The translations under genes and the position numbers were made by a program. A model generated the notes under the pieces. That model did no database searches, was not told the DNA's origin, and worked only from the letters and a program-made list of their open reading frames with translations. DNA of 64,000 nucleotides, taken from the NCBI GenBank assembly GCA_008694505.1, contig VZDJ01004378.1, positions 12,940,898-13,004,897 on the forward strand, given 5' to 3'. Source of the stretch: Cyanoderma ruficeps. Its lineage: Eukaryota > Chordata > Aves > Passeriformes > Timaliidae. Shown piece after piece: positions 38,039-48,134 of the stretch (position 1 is its first letter; each line of letters begins with the position of its first letter).

Positions 38039-39880
38039 CTGCCAAAATTTGAGGAAAAAAGCCGTCTAAAAAGAAGTTGGAAGCATATAGTGAAGGAAGC
38101 TAGCTACTTCAAAATTAACAAGTCTGACTTACATGCTAGTCAGACTTCCCAAGAGCATAGTAGAAACATTAAATACTAAGAAACTAAGAAGAAACACAAT
38201 TAAAATGTCTTTGAAAAAATGAAGGGAAGCCATATTATTCAGATAAAACAAAGTATATCATAAAAAACAGCAATTCACATTTTCTAAACTAAATATAAGT
38301 TAAAGCACCCAACAAATCAATGGTAATCCTGAAACTGCAAGCAAGTTCCTAAAATACCGTTTAATAATTATTAACACTTGACTGTCTTCATAAATTTCGT
38401 TGTCTCAATTTTTTTATCTTAAGTGAAAGAAGTTTTATTATCACAAAAATATCAAGTCACAATTAAAAAGTAACTTTAAAAAAATCTTGATTACAATTCA
38501 GAAAAAAACCCCAAGTTTGTACAGTTTGTAGCACAAAAATCTGAAAGGATGAAGCAAATGTTTTGAAAACAATCAGGATTAAGTAACTCATGATGAGCCA
38601 AACACACTTGGACAAAGAGAGTTATGAATGGTTGCTAACAATAAGCTTTTGCAAGCTTCAGGATCTGTTACAAGCCTCATGGAAATATAAATAAGCTATC
38701 TGGAGAGACACTACACAGGGAGTTTTTAAGGAAGAAAAAGGTCTAAGCTATTAAACATCCTTGATTTAACATTATTTTTCCACACCTGTGCAATAACCTA
38801 GTAGCACAACAATAAAATTTTATGAGCCAAACAAAACTAATGATTTCTGTGGTATAATGTGCTGTACATAACCACAGACAAGGGTCTCAAAGAGATGGAA
38901 GAACACACTGCATGATTACTACTGAACTAATGCTACCGAAGCAGAAATGTTTTTACATGCTCAGGAGTAGGCAGCTGAGCATATACCCTGCCACAGTAGC
39001 TGTGTTTCCTCCTACCTGATACACAGGTGCTGACATGATTGTCCTAAACCGTGTATTATTAGGTCTATTTGAAACAAAACAGAAAGAAACTTTCAGTGAA
39101 TCCAAAAATACATAGCTTCCATCACATTTTCAATTAAGGAGCTTACTATGGTTTTTTTTCCACCTTCAACTGCTATCCCATACCAAATTACCACTGTAAT
39201 ATTCACTGTCTTAATTTAGTGCAACTTGGGCATGGATACATCAAATATTCCATACAGCCTAGCATTTCTAGGTAGTTAGAGCAAGATACTTAAAAAAATA
39301 CCATGTAATCTGCTGAACTTTTCTTTTTCCTACCTCTGACTAAAACAGTTTTTTCACGCATGCCAAAATCTAACACGAAATGTGGCTTTTTGCTCTCTGC
39401 CCCTCTAAAACATCCTGCTCAAGTGTGTGAAGTCACACTGCTCCGCTACCCACTGGCCGCATACAACCTAGCAACGATCTTAATCCACGCACTGACAGCA
39501 GCCTCTGCGGCACAGCTCTTACACCCGCCACGGCACTTCTATTCCAATCTCAACGCTGAGCCCTTCCAACACCCGAAGGCTGCTGGTTCCAGCGATTCCT
39601 CTGGAGCGGCGGCCCCACGCCGGCGGCCCGGCCAGCAGCCCAGACCCGCCCAGGAGCGGTCCCGAGGCCGCGCCGCGGGAGGCCCCGAGGCAGGGCAGCC
39701 CCTTTGAGCCTCAACACCCGCAAGTTGCAAGCGCGGCCTTGACTCCATCAGGGTGTGCTCCGCCTCGCCTCACTACCTCGCACGGCCAAACCGCTCGTGG
39801 ACCACCCACAGGGATGGGGATGGGGCTGTGGGACGGCACCGCCAGGGCGGCCCAGCCCAGCCCGGCCCGCGCGGCCTCAC
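38039..39880 (-). other. RPAP3 intron 1
   Basis: Runs from the CpG-island donor to the start-codon exon. It is AT-rich unique sequence apart from a 10-bp perfect inverted repeat (38120-38129 and 38138-38147, 8-nt loop). GC content rises sharply from about 39580. Confidence 0.6.
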
Positions 39881-40020
39881 CTGCGCCGCGCACGGCTCCT
39901 CCCGCCACGGCCCGCGCTGCCAGCCGCTCCCAGGGTGCAGCGCGGCCCCGGCGCCTGGAGGCCACAGCGCCTGCGCGCGCGGCCCCTCCCACGTGTCGGG
40001 AGCGGAGCCGGCGATTGGCG
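39881..40020 (-). other. RPAP3: RPAP3 noncoding first exon (5' UTR)
   Basis: The coding sequence begins in an exon opened by an acceptor at 38039, only three bases before the ATG, so an upstream noncoding exon is required. The best donor is a CAG|GTGAGG match on the minus strand with its last exon base at 39881, inside the CpG island. The 5' end is not visible and is set only roughly. Intron 1 would be 38039-39880. Confidence 0.6.
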
Positions 40021-40052
40021 CGGCCCCGGCCCCGGGGACGGCACGGCCCGAC

Positions 40053-40236
40053 ATGGGAGAAGGGGCGCCTGACTCGCCGCCGGCGGCAGAGAAGAAGGGA
40101 GCGGAGGAGGAGGAGGATGATTTTGGCTACCGGCTCTTCCCGGACCGGAATAAGAAACCGCAGAGTTTCCTGGTTCGCAGCCTCTTCACCTTTCACAATA
40201 AGTGCCAGTTGATGCTGAGGCTGACCCTGGAAACGA
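40053..40236 (+). CDS. ATP23: ATP23 exon 1 (aa 1-61)
   Basis: Sits in the CpG island. It encodes an Ala/Glu-rich start, then [15 protein letters not shown], and ends one base into codon 62 at a gtaagc donor. The frame stays open into the intron only by chance of GC content. Confidence 0.94.
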
Positions 40237-43200
40237 GTAAGCGCTCCCCCGTCCCCCCCGCGGGCCCGGCCGCGGCGCAGCGGAGGTGCCGAGGCGGAAC
40301 CCGGGCTGTCCGCGGGCGCTGTTGGCGGTGACCTTGTGCCGCGGGTCCCGGGGACGACCCTGCCCTGCTGCCCTCCTGCCGCAGCACCCCCGCGGCGGCC
40401 GGACTGGGCCCGAGCAGGGGCGGGGTGCAACTGCTGCTCTAGGAACATGCTCTTTTGGTTAAGACAAAATACGATTTCGAGAGTGGTTGAGAGGGTTTTT
40501 TTTTTTTTTCCTTATAAAGAAAATCCTCTACTTCTTTTTTTCCCTGAGAAATTAAGATGATTTGTCAGTTTCTGTGCATTCGTGCCCTTTTCACTGTTTG
40601 ATGTGGACTGTGAGCGTTAACAGCAAACGATGGTCACTATAGGCCACTCTATTTATGTTCATTAGTAATAAAACAATGTCAGGAATTACTTGATCCTTGA
40701 ACAGCCTTTACTCTGTATCCTGGGCTACATCAAAAAGACCGTGGCCCACCGGTCAAGGGAGTTCATTCTTCCACTCTATTCTGCTCTCCTGGGCGCCCAC
40801 CCCATAGTGCTGCATCCAGCTCTAGTACCCCCGACATAAGGAGAACATGGAACTGTTGGAGTGAGTCCAGAGCAGGGCCATCAAGTTGATCAGGGGGCTG
40901 GAGCACCTCCCCTATGAAGACAGGCTGAGAAAGTTGGGGCTGTTCAGCCTGGAGAAGAGACCTCCAGACCTGGAGAAGCAACCTTCCAGTGTCTGAAGGG
41001 GCCAACATGGAAGTCAGACAGACTTCTTATCAGGAATTACAGTGATAGGAGAAGGGGTGATGGGTTCAAACTGCAACAGGGCGAATTCAGGCTAGATATA
41101 CAAAAGAATTTTTTTTACTGTGAGGGTGGTGAGGCACTGGGACAGTTGTCCAGAGAAGTTGTGGTTGCACCATCCCTGGAAGTGTTCCAAGGCCCAGTTA
41201 CATGGAGCTGTGAGCTACTTGGTCGAGTGGAATGTGTCCTTGCCCAAGGCAGGGGAATTGGGACTAGATTATATCTGAGGTCCTTTCCAACTCCAACTGT
41301 TCTATGATTCTATATCACACAGTCTATTTGTAACAGATGCCAGTTGCTTTGCAATAGGATTAACACTGCAAAGTATAAATTTGCATGTATAGAGCTTTTC
41401 TTGCTTTTCGTTCCTTGATTGTCTTTATATTTTGTTTGTAGATGTTTTCAAAACTTTTGTCTAGAGAAATTGATTGCAGCAATGTTTTTCTAGATCCATA
41501 TGCTCGACTTCTCCTTGAGGCTCTGAAGCAATCTGGTTGGTATGTAAAGTTATTTGTCTTGTTCTGTGTAGTAACATCACTGTGATAAGTAGTGATTGAA
41601 GTTTTTCAAATTCTTGTCTGTAACTTTGTTTGTCTGGGCCTTTCAGCACTGTCTTCAATGACCGGCACTTTTCTTGTGAAAACTGTGATGGCTGTGTCAG
41701 TGGAGGTTTTGATGCTGCCACATCTCAGGTAGGTGCTGGACATAGTCCCCTTTGAAAGGACTGCAGTTTTTTTTACTGTTTTGTTGCTAGGATTAAATCT
41801 ACCAATACTGATACCAGAGTTAATAACGAAAACAAGATAAGTGAAAGATATTCCGTGGTATTGCAACTAGTACACTTCAGTATGATAAGACTGTTAATGT
41901 TGAAAAACACCCATCCAAAGACCCTAAGTGCTCTCAGTGGTGTGTGCTGTGTCTCTGAGAAGTAAGGGAGGTGTTGAAACTTAGTGAAAAGACTACCTAT
42001 ATCTCTTCTTCTGCAGATTGTTCTGTGTCAGAACAACATTCGCCAACAATCCCATATGAACCGGGTGGTCACACATGAATTGATTCACGCATTTGATCAC
42101 TGCCGTGCACATGTTGACTGGTTTAAAAATGTCAAACACTTAGCATGTTCAGAGGTAAGTTAAAATGCTTCTAATGTTGTCATTTTATTAATTGTTGCTG
42201 ATTATTAGGGTTTTTTTGTGCTGCATGGTCTGTTACACATAATTCATTTGTTTTAATCCTGTTAATACATTTTGTCCTTTCTGTCAGGTCAACCTAGATA
42301 GTTTTGTTCAGAAAACAAATACTTAGTTTCCACAAATATTAGCAAGTTAATGTTGTACTAAGTAGAATGTGATCACTGTGAGTGTAGGAAGTGGTTATTG
42401 ATAAATGAGAGAGTAGCTAGAAGTGAAAACAGGTTCACACATTAATCAAATGCTTACAGAATTCTTTTTATCCCATCCAAGTCTTGGTACATAGGGTAGT
42501 TATCACAGTAACGTTTTTGTTTAGTTTTTTTTGATTAACAACAAACTTGTCTTTTCCTGTAACATTCATTTTTGAGTAATTGTGATATGGCTGCTAGTGC
42601 ACTGTAGTTATGAATCCATCACCACTGGATGAGGTTTTGAGCAACGTGGTCTAGTGGAAGGTGTCCCTTCCCATGGCAGGGAGATTAGAAATAGATGATC
42701 TTTAAGGCTCCCTTACAACCCAAACCATTCTATGATTTTGTGGTTTCACAGTACCTTTGAGTATTAAAGGCCTTAATACTTGATGCTTTAGGAGGTGAAA
42801 TTAAATGGAGTACAGGCTGGGAAGGATTCCTCTTGTGTATGTGACACAGATGTTATGTGTATGAATCTGCAAGCTTTTATTTGATTTCTGATGTAATGCA
42901 TATCATTTGGTCACAGAAAAGCTTATCCCAGGCTCATTCGCTCCTTCATTTCTGATTCTTCTCTCTCCTTCCCTGCCGAGTGGCACAGGGAGCTAGGGAA
43001 TATGAGCTGTGATCAGTTCATAACACTGTGTCTCTACTCCTCCTTCATCCTTGCACTCTTTCCCTGGTTCAGCTTGAGGTCCTTCCCACAGGACACAGTC
43101 CTTTGTGAGCTGCTTCAACAAGAGTTTTTCCCTTGGGCTGCTATTCTTCAAGACCTGCTCCAACTTGAGTTCATTTCACAGCATACAGTCTTTCAGGAAT

Positions 43201-45794
43201 GGACTGCTCCAGCATAGGTCCCCCAAGGCCCACAGTTCCTGACAGAAAATCTACTCCTGCACGGGCTCTCTATGGGCTGCTGCTTTTTTCAGGGCATGTT
43301 TGTCTCTTGTGTCATTGACATCTTCCTTGGACTGCAATGTGGATATCTGCTCTACTGTGTTCCTTTTCACAGACTACAGGGAGCGAGCCAACCTCTGTCT
43401 CCATGATCTTCTCCACAGATGGCCAGGGAATATCCTCTGATGCTTGCAGCACCTCCTTCTCATCCTTCCTCACTGTCTTGGTGTCTGTGGGGCTGTTTCC
43501 CCTCACATTTTCATCACTCCTCTGTCTCACAGCTGTCCTGTAGTTTTTTCTATCCCTTTTAAATGTGTCATTGCATCACAATGAGCACCACTAAAAACCA
43601 GTTTAAACCCTATATCCGTTTGATATAGGGACAGCCACTTCTCTGGTCTCACAGAAGCCACCCTGGCAGGCCTGTCACTGCCAACATTTTGCCACGTAGA
43701 CTCAATACAATAATTCTGAATTATTAACTATCATCTACTTTATTTTTTTGTCCAAGCATTTACACTGTGCAGAATAAGGAATGTGAACCTCAAACATAAA
43801 TTTTATATAAATCAAGATTGTGCATGTTCTTGCTCTTGTCAGGATTATTTATTCACTTCAGGTCTTTTGATTACTTAATCATATGGTATTTACATTTTTT
43901 GTTGACAGCTTTGTAATTCTTACCTTTTCGTATTTTCCATGCATTTATTTTCATTCTGATACTTAACTACAGGAAATAAGGATTTACTTATATTTCCTAA
44001 CAGACCGTGTAAGGTATAGAATATTTAGTAGACAAAAGAAATTCTAGTGTACAGGACAAGACAGTTAAGCTAAAACATATGTGCTCATTTAAATGTAGCT
44101 TTTTGCAAAACAGATGGGTTACTGCTCTTCTGGTATTGCATCTGTAGTCTTTGAAAGATATCTGCCTTTCTTCCTGACTTTTGTAATAGATTCTGATGTA
44201 GATTGGGGAGAATATTATTTTCCATGTTCTTGTAGCAGTTTGTATATATACATACACACATACATATCATCTCAACTGCTCATTTATTTAAACATTAGGG
44301 ATATGTGAGATGTAGTTCCTGGAGAAACTTGAAGGCTGTTGTAGTTCACTGAGACTGAGATGAATGTAAAGGGTATGGTAGTAACAGATACTTAAGAAGT
44401 TTAAGTGGCCTTGGGAATGTCCTCTACCAGCAGTCACCAGAAATATACTGAAGAAAAGCATTTGTTAAAACTTTTTTGACTTTGTATTTTCATGTGTTTC
44501 TCTGATCTTGTGACCTTTTTAATTTTTCTCAATAGATTCGAGCTGCTAATCTCAGTGGAGACTGTACTTTGATGAATGAAATAGCCAGGTTTAAATTTGG
44601 ATTGAAAGGACATCATCAGGTAAAGGCTGTGGATGTTAAAATCTAATAATTTGTTATGAGCCATCTTTACCTACTTGGTCTCAGCATACTTTCATAGCTG
44701 AAAACTTTAGAAAAAGAAATAGATGCCATGGACTTGCTGTTTCCTCTTAACTAATGCTTAATGATCTATGTTAGGTTTTTTCCCCACCTTGTTATTCTAT
44801 TGGAGTGCAATCCCTGAATATTTAGTCATGTTTTAAAGCATTAGCACTGACAATGGATGGCTAATAAAACCAAACAAGAAGCAGGGCTTGCAGGAAACGT
44901 AGTGGAAATACCTTATCCACTATAAGTGGGTAGCACTCTTTTAAAAAGTCTTTGAAAACTGAAGGAGGCAAAATGTGAAGATTTCTAAATAATTATCTGT
45001 GTTAAGTCTTGTAGGAATTAGTTTTTGTAAACAGTAGTGAGTTCTACAGATTGAGACCCAAATAGTTGCTCATGTTAGAGTGGCAGTTAGCTTCTAGATA
45101 ATATTTACATATTTTTTTGTCTTTTGGTAAACAGGCTGTGTAAGAAAATTTTAGCATAAAGAGGGGTATCAAAATGAAGGCCAGTAGAGAAGTCATCCCT
45201 TTGTTTTACAACATTTCAGTTTGTAAAGAACCTAATTGGTATTTGTGTCTGCTTCTTTCTGACATTTTTCTTTTGTGTCCAAGTTGAGTTTTACAAATAC
45301 TTAATACCTACAAAAAATGCCAAATTGCATTTTAGTTCCTGTTCTAAAGAATGTCTTTTAATTATTTTATGGTTTATGTGTACATGGAAAACTAAAGCAC
45401 ATAGTTTACAAAGGATGGAACTAAAATGTACTTTAATGCTTGTTACAGGCACTGACTTTTCTTTCATACAAAATTATTGCCTATACAATAGGAGTAAGTA
45501 CTTGATAAAATCTGGAAAAAGCCTGTGCTAATAATGACAGATTTTTCTCTTTTTTTTTTTTTNNNNNNNTTTTTTTTTTTTTCACTTCAGACTTGTGTAC
45601 GAGACAGAGCAATCCGTTCCATTCTGGCTGTTAGAAAAGTTAGCAAAGAAACAGCAGAAAAAGCTGTGGATGAAGTTTTTGATGCCTGCTTCAATGATTT
45701 GGAACCTTTTGGAAGAATCCCACACAGCAAAGCAGATGCAAGACGTGCTTACAGAGACTTTCAGAACAGAGATCGCTATACTGCTAATTTGTAA
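40053..45794 (+). CDS. ATP23: ATP23 mitochondrial inner membrane protease homologue (XRCC6BP1/KUB3), 6 exons, 245 aa
   Basis: Zinc metallopeptidase of family M76. In yeast, Atp23 matures the Atp6 subunit and helps assemble the F0 part of ATP synthase in the intermembrane space; the vertebrate protein was also described as a Ku70-binding protein. Exons: 40053-40236, 41494-41539, 41647-41728, 42017-42154, 44536-44619, 45591-45794; all introns are GT-AG and phases close exactly. The active site H-E-L-I-H is at residues 124-128, followed by [12 protein letters not shown]. Cysteines 87, 90, 93, 108, 133, 148, 160, 180 and 211 fit a disulphide-rich intermembrane-space protein. The acidic N-terminus (17-23) is poorly conserved. 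The start has a good context (GAC ATG G). The human protein is 246 aa. No frame damage is seen. Confidence 0.96.
40716..41314 (+). mobile_element. CR1 LINE 3' fragment in ATP23 intron 1
   Basis: Matches the CR1 3' region: a short stretch of ORF2 end (the CTCTATTCTGCTCTCCTG area), then GGAGAAGAGA, then the tail CTTTCCAACTCCAACTGTTC and TATGATTCTAT. It is 5'-truncated and in sense orientation with ATP23. Confidence 0.93.
41494..41539 (+). CDS. ATP23: ATP23 exon 2 (aa 62-76)
   Basis: A 46-base exon encoding [15 protein letters not shown]. The acceptor is tttttctag and the donor gtatgt. The conserved residues and exact phase identify it despite its small size. Confidence 0.93.
41647..41728 (+). 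CDS. ATP23: ATP23 exon 3 (aa 77-104)
   Basis: 82 bases encoding [19 protein letters not shown], the cysteine cluster upstream of the protease motif. Intron 2, before it, is only 107 bases. Confidence 0.95.
42017..42154 (+). CDS. ATP23: ATP23 exon 4, catalytic exon (aa 105-150)
   Basis: 138 bases, phase 0. It encodes the metalloprotease core: [18 protein letters not shown], with zinc ligands H124 and H128 and catalytic E125. Confidence 0.97.
42626..42744 (+). mobile_element. CR1 LINE tail fragment in ATP23 intron 4
   Basis: Last ~120 bases of a CR1: GAGCAACGTGGTCTAGTGGA, then GATGATCTTTAAGG and ACCATTCTATGATT. Confidence 0.9.
42944..43720 (-). mobile_element. Decayed antisense avian ERV LTR fragment in ATP23 intron 4
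   Basis: On the minus strand this resembles a widespread bird LTR that I recognise by its 5' end (GGCAAAATGTTGGCAGTGAC), its stretch leading to AGGAGTGATGAAAATGTGAG, and degenerate units of about 45-50 bases built on CTCCAACTTGAG-like cores (about 43080-43220). The terminal dinucleotides and target duplications are not visible. Identification is from memory and not by alignment. Confidence 0.55.
44536..44619 (+). CDS. ATP23: ATP23 exon 5 (aa 151-178)
   Basis: 84 bases, phase 0, encoding [10 protein letters not shown] and the following FGLKGHHQ block, conserved in the family. Confidence 0.96.
44836..45002 (+). repeat. Direct duplication, copy A (ATP23 intron 5)
   Basis: About 167 bases that recur in the same orientation at 46585-46752 with roughly a dozen substitutions. 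Shared landmarks are CTAATAAAACCAAACAAGAA, TTATCCACTATAA and TCTTTGAAAACTGAAGGA. It is not a recognised transposon. Confidence 0.92.
45551..45582 (+). other. Poly-T tract with 7-base assembly gap
   Basis: A T-run broken by N at 45563-45569, immediately before the ATP23 exon 6 acceptor. The true tract length is unknown; it serves as an unusually long polypyrimidine tract. Confidence 0.9.
45591..45794 (+). CDS. ATP23: ATP23 exon 6, C-terminus and stop (aa 179-245)
   Basis: Encodes [18 protein letters not shown] and [13 protein letters not shown], ending N-R-D-R-Y-T-A-N-L. The acceptor cttcag follows a poly-T tract containing the 7-base N gap. Confidence 0.96.
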   Translation, partial: TCVRDRAIRSILAVRKVSKETAEKAVDEVFDACFNDLEPFGRIPHSKADARRAYRDFQNRDRYTANL

Positions 45795-46114
45795 GGGGGG
45801 GAAAGCCACGTGAGAAATTACAGTTATACCTGATTGTTCAGTAACATCCGGAGTTATAGTCTATGCCCACAGTGCTGATGGAAAGGGCAAATCTATCAAA
45901 TGTATCAATTAATTTTTTAGACATCTTTCATGAGCCAACTTCTGTGGAAAGTAAGTGGGGTGAATGAACAAGACTAAAAACTGTGTTTCCTCGCCTGTTA
46001 TTCCAGAAAGATAATATAGTATGCCAAATGACTTGTCAAATGCAATTCAATGTGCTTTTAATTTTTTCACTCTGACTGACTAGGACTTGGTTTCTGAAAA
46101 TTTCGTTGTCATTG

Positions 46115-46120
46115 AATAAA
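46115..46120 (+). promoter_or_regulatory. ATP23: ATP23 poly(A) signal
   Basis: AATAAA 320 bases after the stop codon, the first perfect signal in the 3' UTR, followed by T-rich sequence. The transcript probably ends near 46140. Confidence 0.65.
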
Positions 46121-46140
46121 TCTTTTCATAAAATCTTTAC

Positions 46141-48101
46141 ATTTTCAGTGTCTTCGATATACAGTCGTGAACTTGATAATCTTTATCACTCTATTTTAAA
46201 AGATGGGCACCTGAACTACAGCTCTATGCTCTAGATTTAATAACTATGGCTAAACCCAAAATTTAATAGCTAAATTTAATAATTTGCCATTGATCACCTC
46301 CTGAAATTCTTGGGTGGTCTCCATTTGCAGTGGTGGGAAAGTTTTTGTAACTTGAGTCCTTTATGCCCTGAATTGCTGCTCATGTCCTGATTGTCTCTGG
46401 TAGTGGAGGACTGGCTGTGATGATCAGTGTTGCCTTCTCCTGTTCCGTGTCGCAATGTGTTTTGTAACAACAGGACTGTCAAATGTATGCAGTTTTTTCA
46501 GGCAATATGAAACTGAGATTTGGCTGTGGTGGGGCAGCAGACTGGTGGGATTTGAGCTGGAGTGAGGTGCTGAACTGCTCAGGTAAGCATTACCACTGAC
46601 AGTGGATGGCTAATAAAACCAAACAAGAAGCAGGGCTTGCAGGAAATGTAGTGGAAATATCTTATCCACTATAAATAGGTAGCACTCTTTTTTAAAAGTC
46701 TTTGAAAACTGAAGGAAGCAAAATGAGAAGATTTCTAAATAATCATGTGTAAGGTAAGGAAATGTCAGCATGTGCACCAATTTCTAGTGCCTGATATGCT
46801 ACAGCTGAAAGGGGGAGGTGCCCCCAAGCACCTCCAGAATTTGGCAGCTTTTGACAGGGCCCTTGTTTGACTGCAGCCTTGGGCTCCCACAATCCATCTA
46901 TTTATTTCTCGTTCCTAGAACATTTTGGATCTGACCATCATTCTGTAATTTCCCACTGGGAAGTATTCAGTCATGTGATAAGTCTCCAGCCCAGTGGTCC
47001 TGCTTCTAAGGTGTCACTCGGGAACAAGGTGCCTGAAGATGACAACAGTGTGGTGCCTTTTCCTGATCAGCAGCAAACACTGGGAAGATTCAAACCTAAG
47101 CATAGTCCTCACAAAGGACAAAGCAGAATACACACAAAGTGCTTGGGAGAGCTGATCAAGCCTGAATTGCCTGAGTTCTGTTTGTGTTGGACTATGTGTG
47201 GGTTGAATTTATTTCCAGGTGTAGCATAATTCGTACCTACATTACATGTAGGTAATGTACATACCTACAGGAACCATTACTTCTGGGGCTAAGCATTAAT
47301 GTAGATCCCTCAGAAAGTCATCCCAGTTGTATTGAGGAAGTTAGGTCTTGACTAAGATTCTTCAAACCTGTGCTTTCAGTAGTTTTACAGAATTTCAAAT
47401 GGAGATTTCATAACCTTATTTTCCTGGGGTAATTCATCAGTGACTGGCATAATCTTATGGCTGAATATCTGAAGAGAAAAACATGGGTATAATAACCTAG
47501 ATACCTATGGAGAAAACTACACACTGAATTCTATGCTTCCCATACTCCATGAAGTCTGTATAGACCTGCAGTTTCCAAAATCCCCAGAGGCTCAGAGATG
47601 CCTTGAAATCAGGATAATAGTATGTGCTAATATTCCCTTAACCTTTACTGCTCTTCAAGGCACCGTTTTAGTCGGTATGATGTATGATGCTGGGGTTTTT
47701 ATGCTTCTGACATATATTCTGGCAGATAATCCCTTCGTTATACTTTATTAACCAAAGTTGTGTTTTAATAAATGTGCATGTGTTTGCATTTATATTGTAT
47801 TTTGAGCAATACATAATTTGAACATACACATTTGTCTTCTGTCTGGGAAAAGCTTTATCGAGTCTACTTAGAAGTGAAAAATATAGCAAAATAAACTAGA
47901 AAATGCAAGCATACAAGCTGCTTCTTTTTTTTCTTTAACATTTTTGATAGGTGAACATGATGAAAATCTTGGAAAGAAAGTATTCCAGAGATATCTGCAA
48001 GAAATATTGCTAATAAAGAGGATGTTGAGCTATATAAAGACATCATTATTAACATATGTATGTATATCACTATGAAACAGTTGGAGACCATGTTGGGCAC
48101 T
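46141..48101. other. Intergenic downstream of ATP23
   Basis: Holds duplication copy B (46585-46752) and a small GC hairpin (46814-46821 with 46828-46835). No gene recognised. Confidence 0.5.
46585..46752 (+). repeat. Direct duplication, copy B (downstream of ATP23)
   Basis: Partner of 44836-45002, lying about 470 bases past the ATP23 poly(A) signal. The copies are 1.75 kb apart and bracket the last exon. Similarity stops abruptly at both edges. Confidence 0.92.
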
Positions 48102-48132
48102 AGAATTGCAAAATATTTGATTTTGCAATTCT
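48102..48132. repeat. 13-bp perfect hairpin beside the CR1 5' edge
   Basis: AGAATTGCAAAAT, 5-base loop, ATTTTGCAATTCT. Confidence 0.95.
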
Positions 48133-48134
48133 TA

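Larger units (their letters stand above)
39580..40440. promoter_or_regulatory. CpG island and bidirectional RPAP3/ATP23 promoter
   Basis: GC-rich, CpG-dense block in otherwise AT-rich DNA. It covers the RPAP3 first-exon donor (39880/39881) and the ATP23 ATG (40053), so the divergent start sites lie within roughly 150 bases. Visible motifs are a CACGTG E-box (39990-39995), an inverted CCAAT box ATTGG (40014-40018) and an NRF1-like GCGC-rich run (about 39967-39982). No TATA box is seen, as is usual for housekeeping CpG promoters. Motif occupancy is inference. Confidence 0.85.

Noticed and set aside
39753..40331. 192-codon plus-strand frame running through ATP23 exon 1 into the intron
   Set aside because: The true exon ends at 40236 with a good donor, and exons 2-6 join in phase; the extension is intron sequence.
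39711..40448. 245-codon minus-strand open frame in the CpG island
   Set aside because: High GC content makes stops rare. It overlaps ATP23 exon 1 and the RPAP3 first exon in other frames and has no domain-like sequence.
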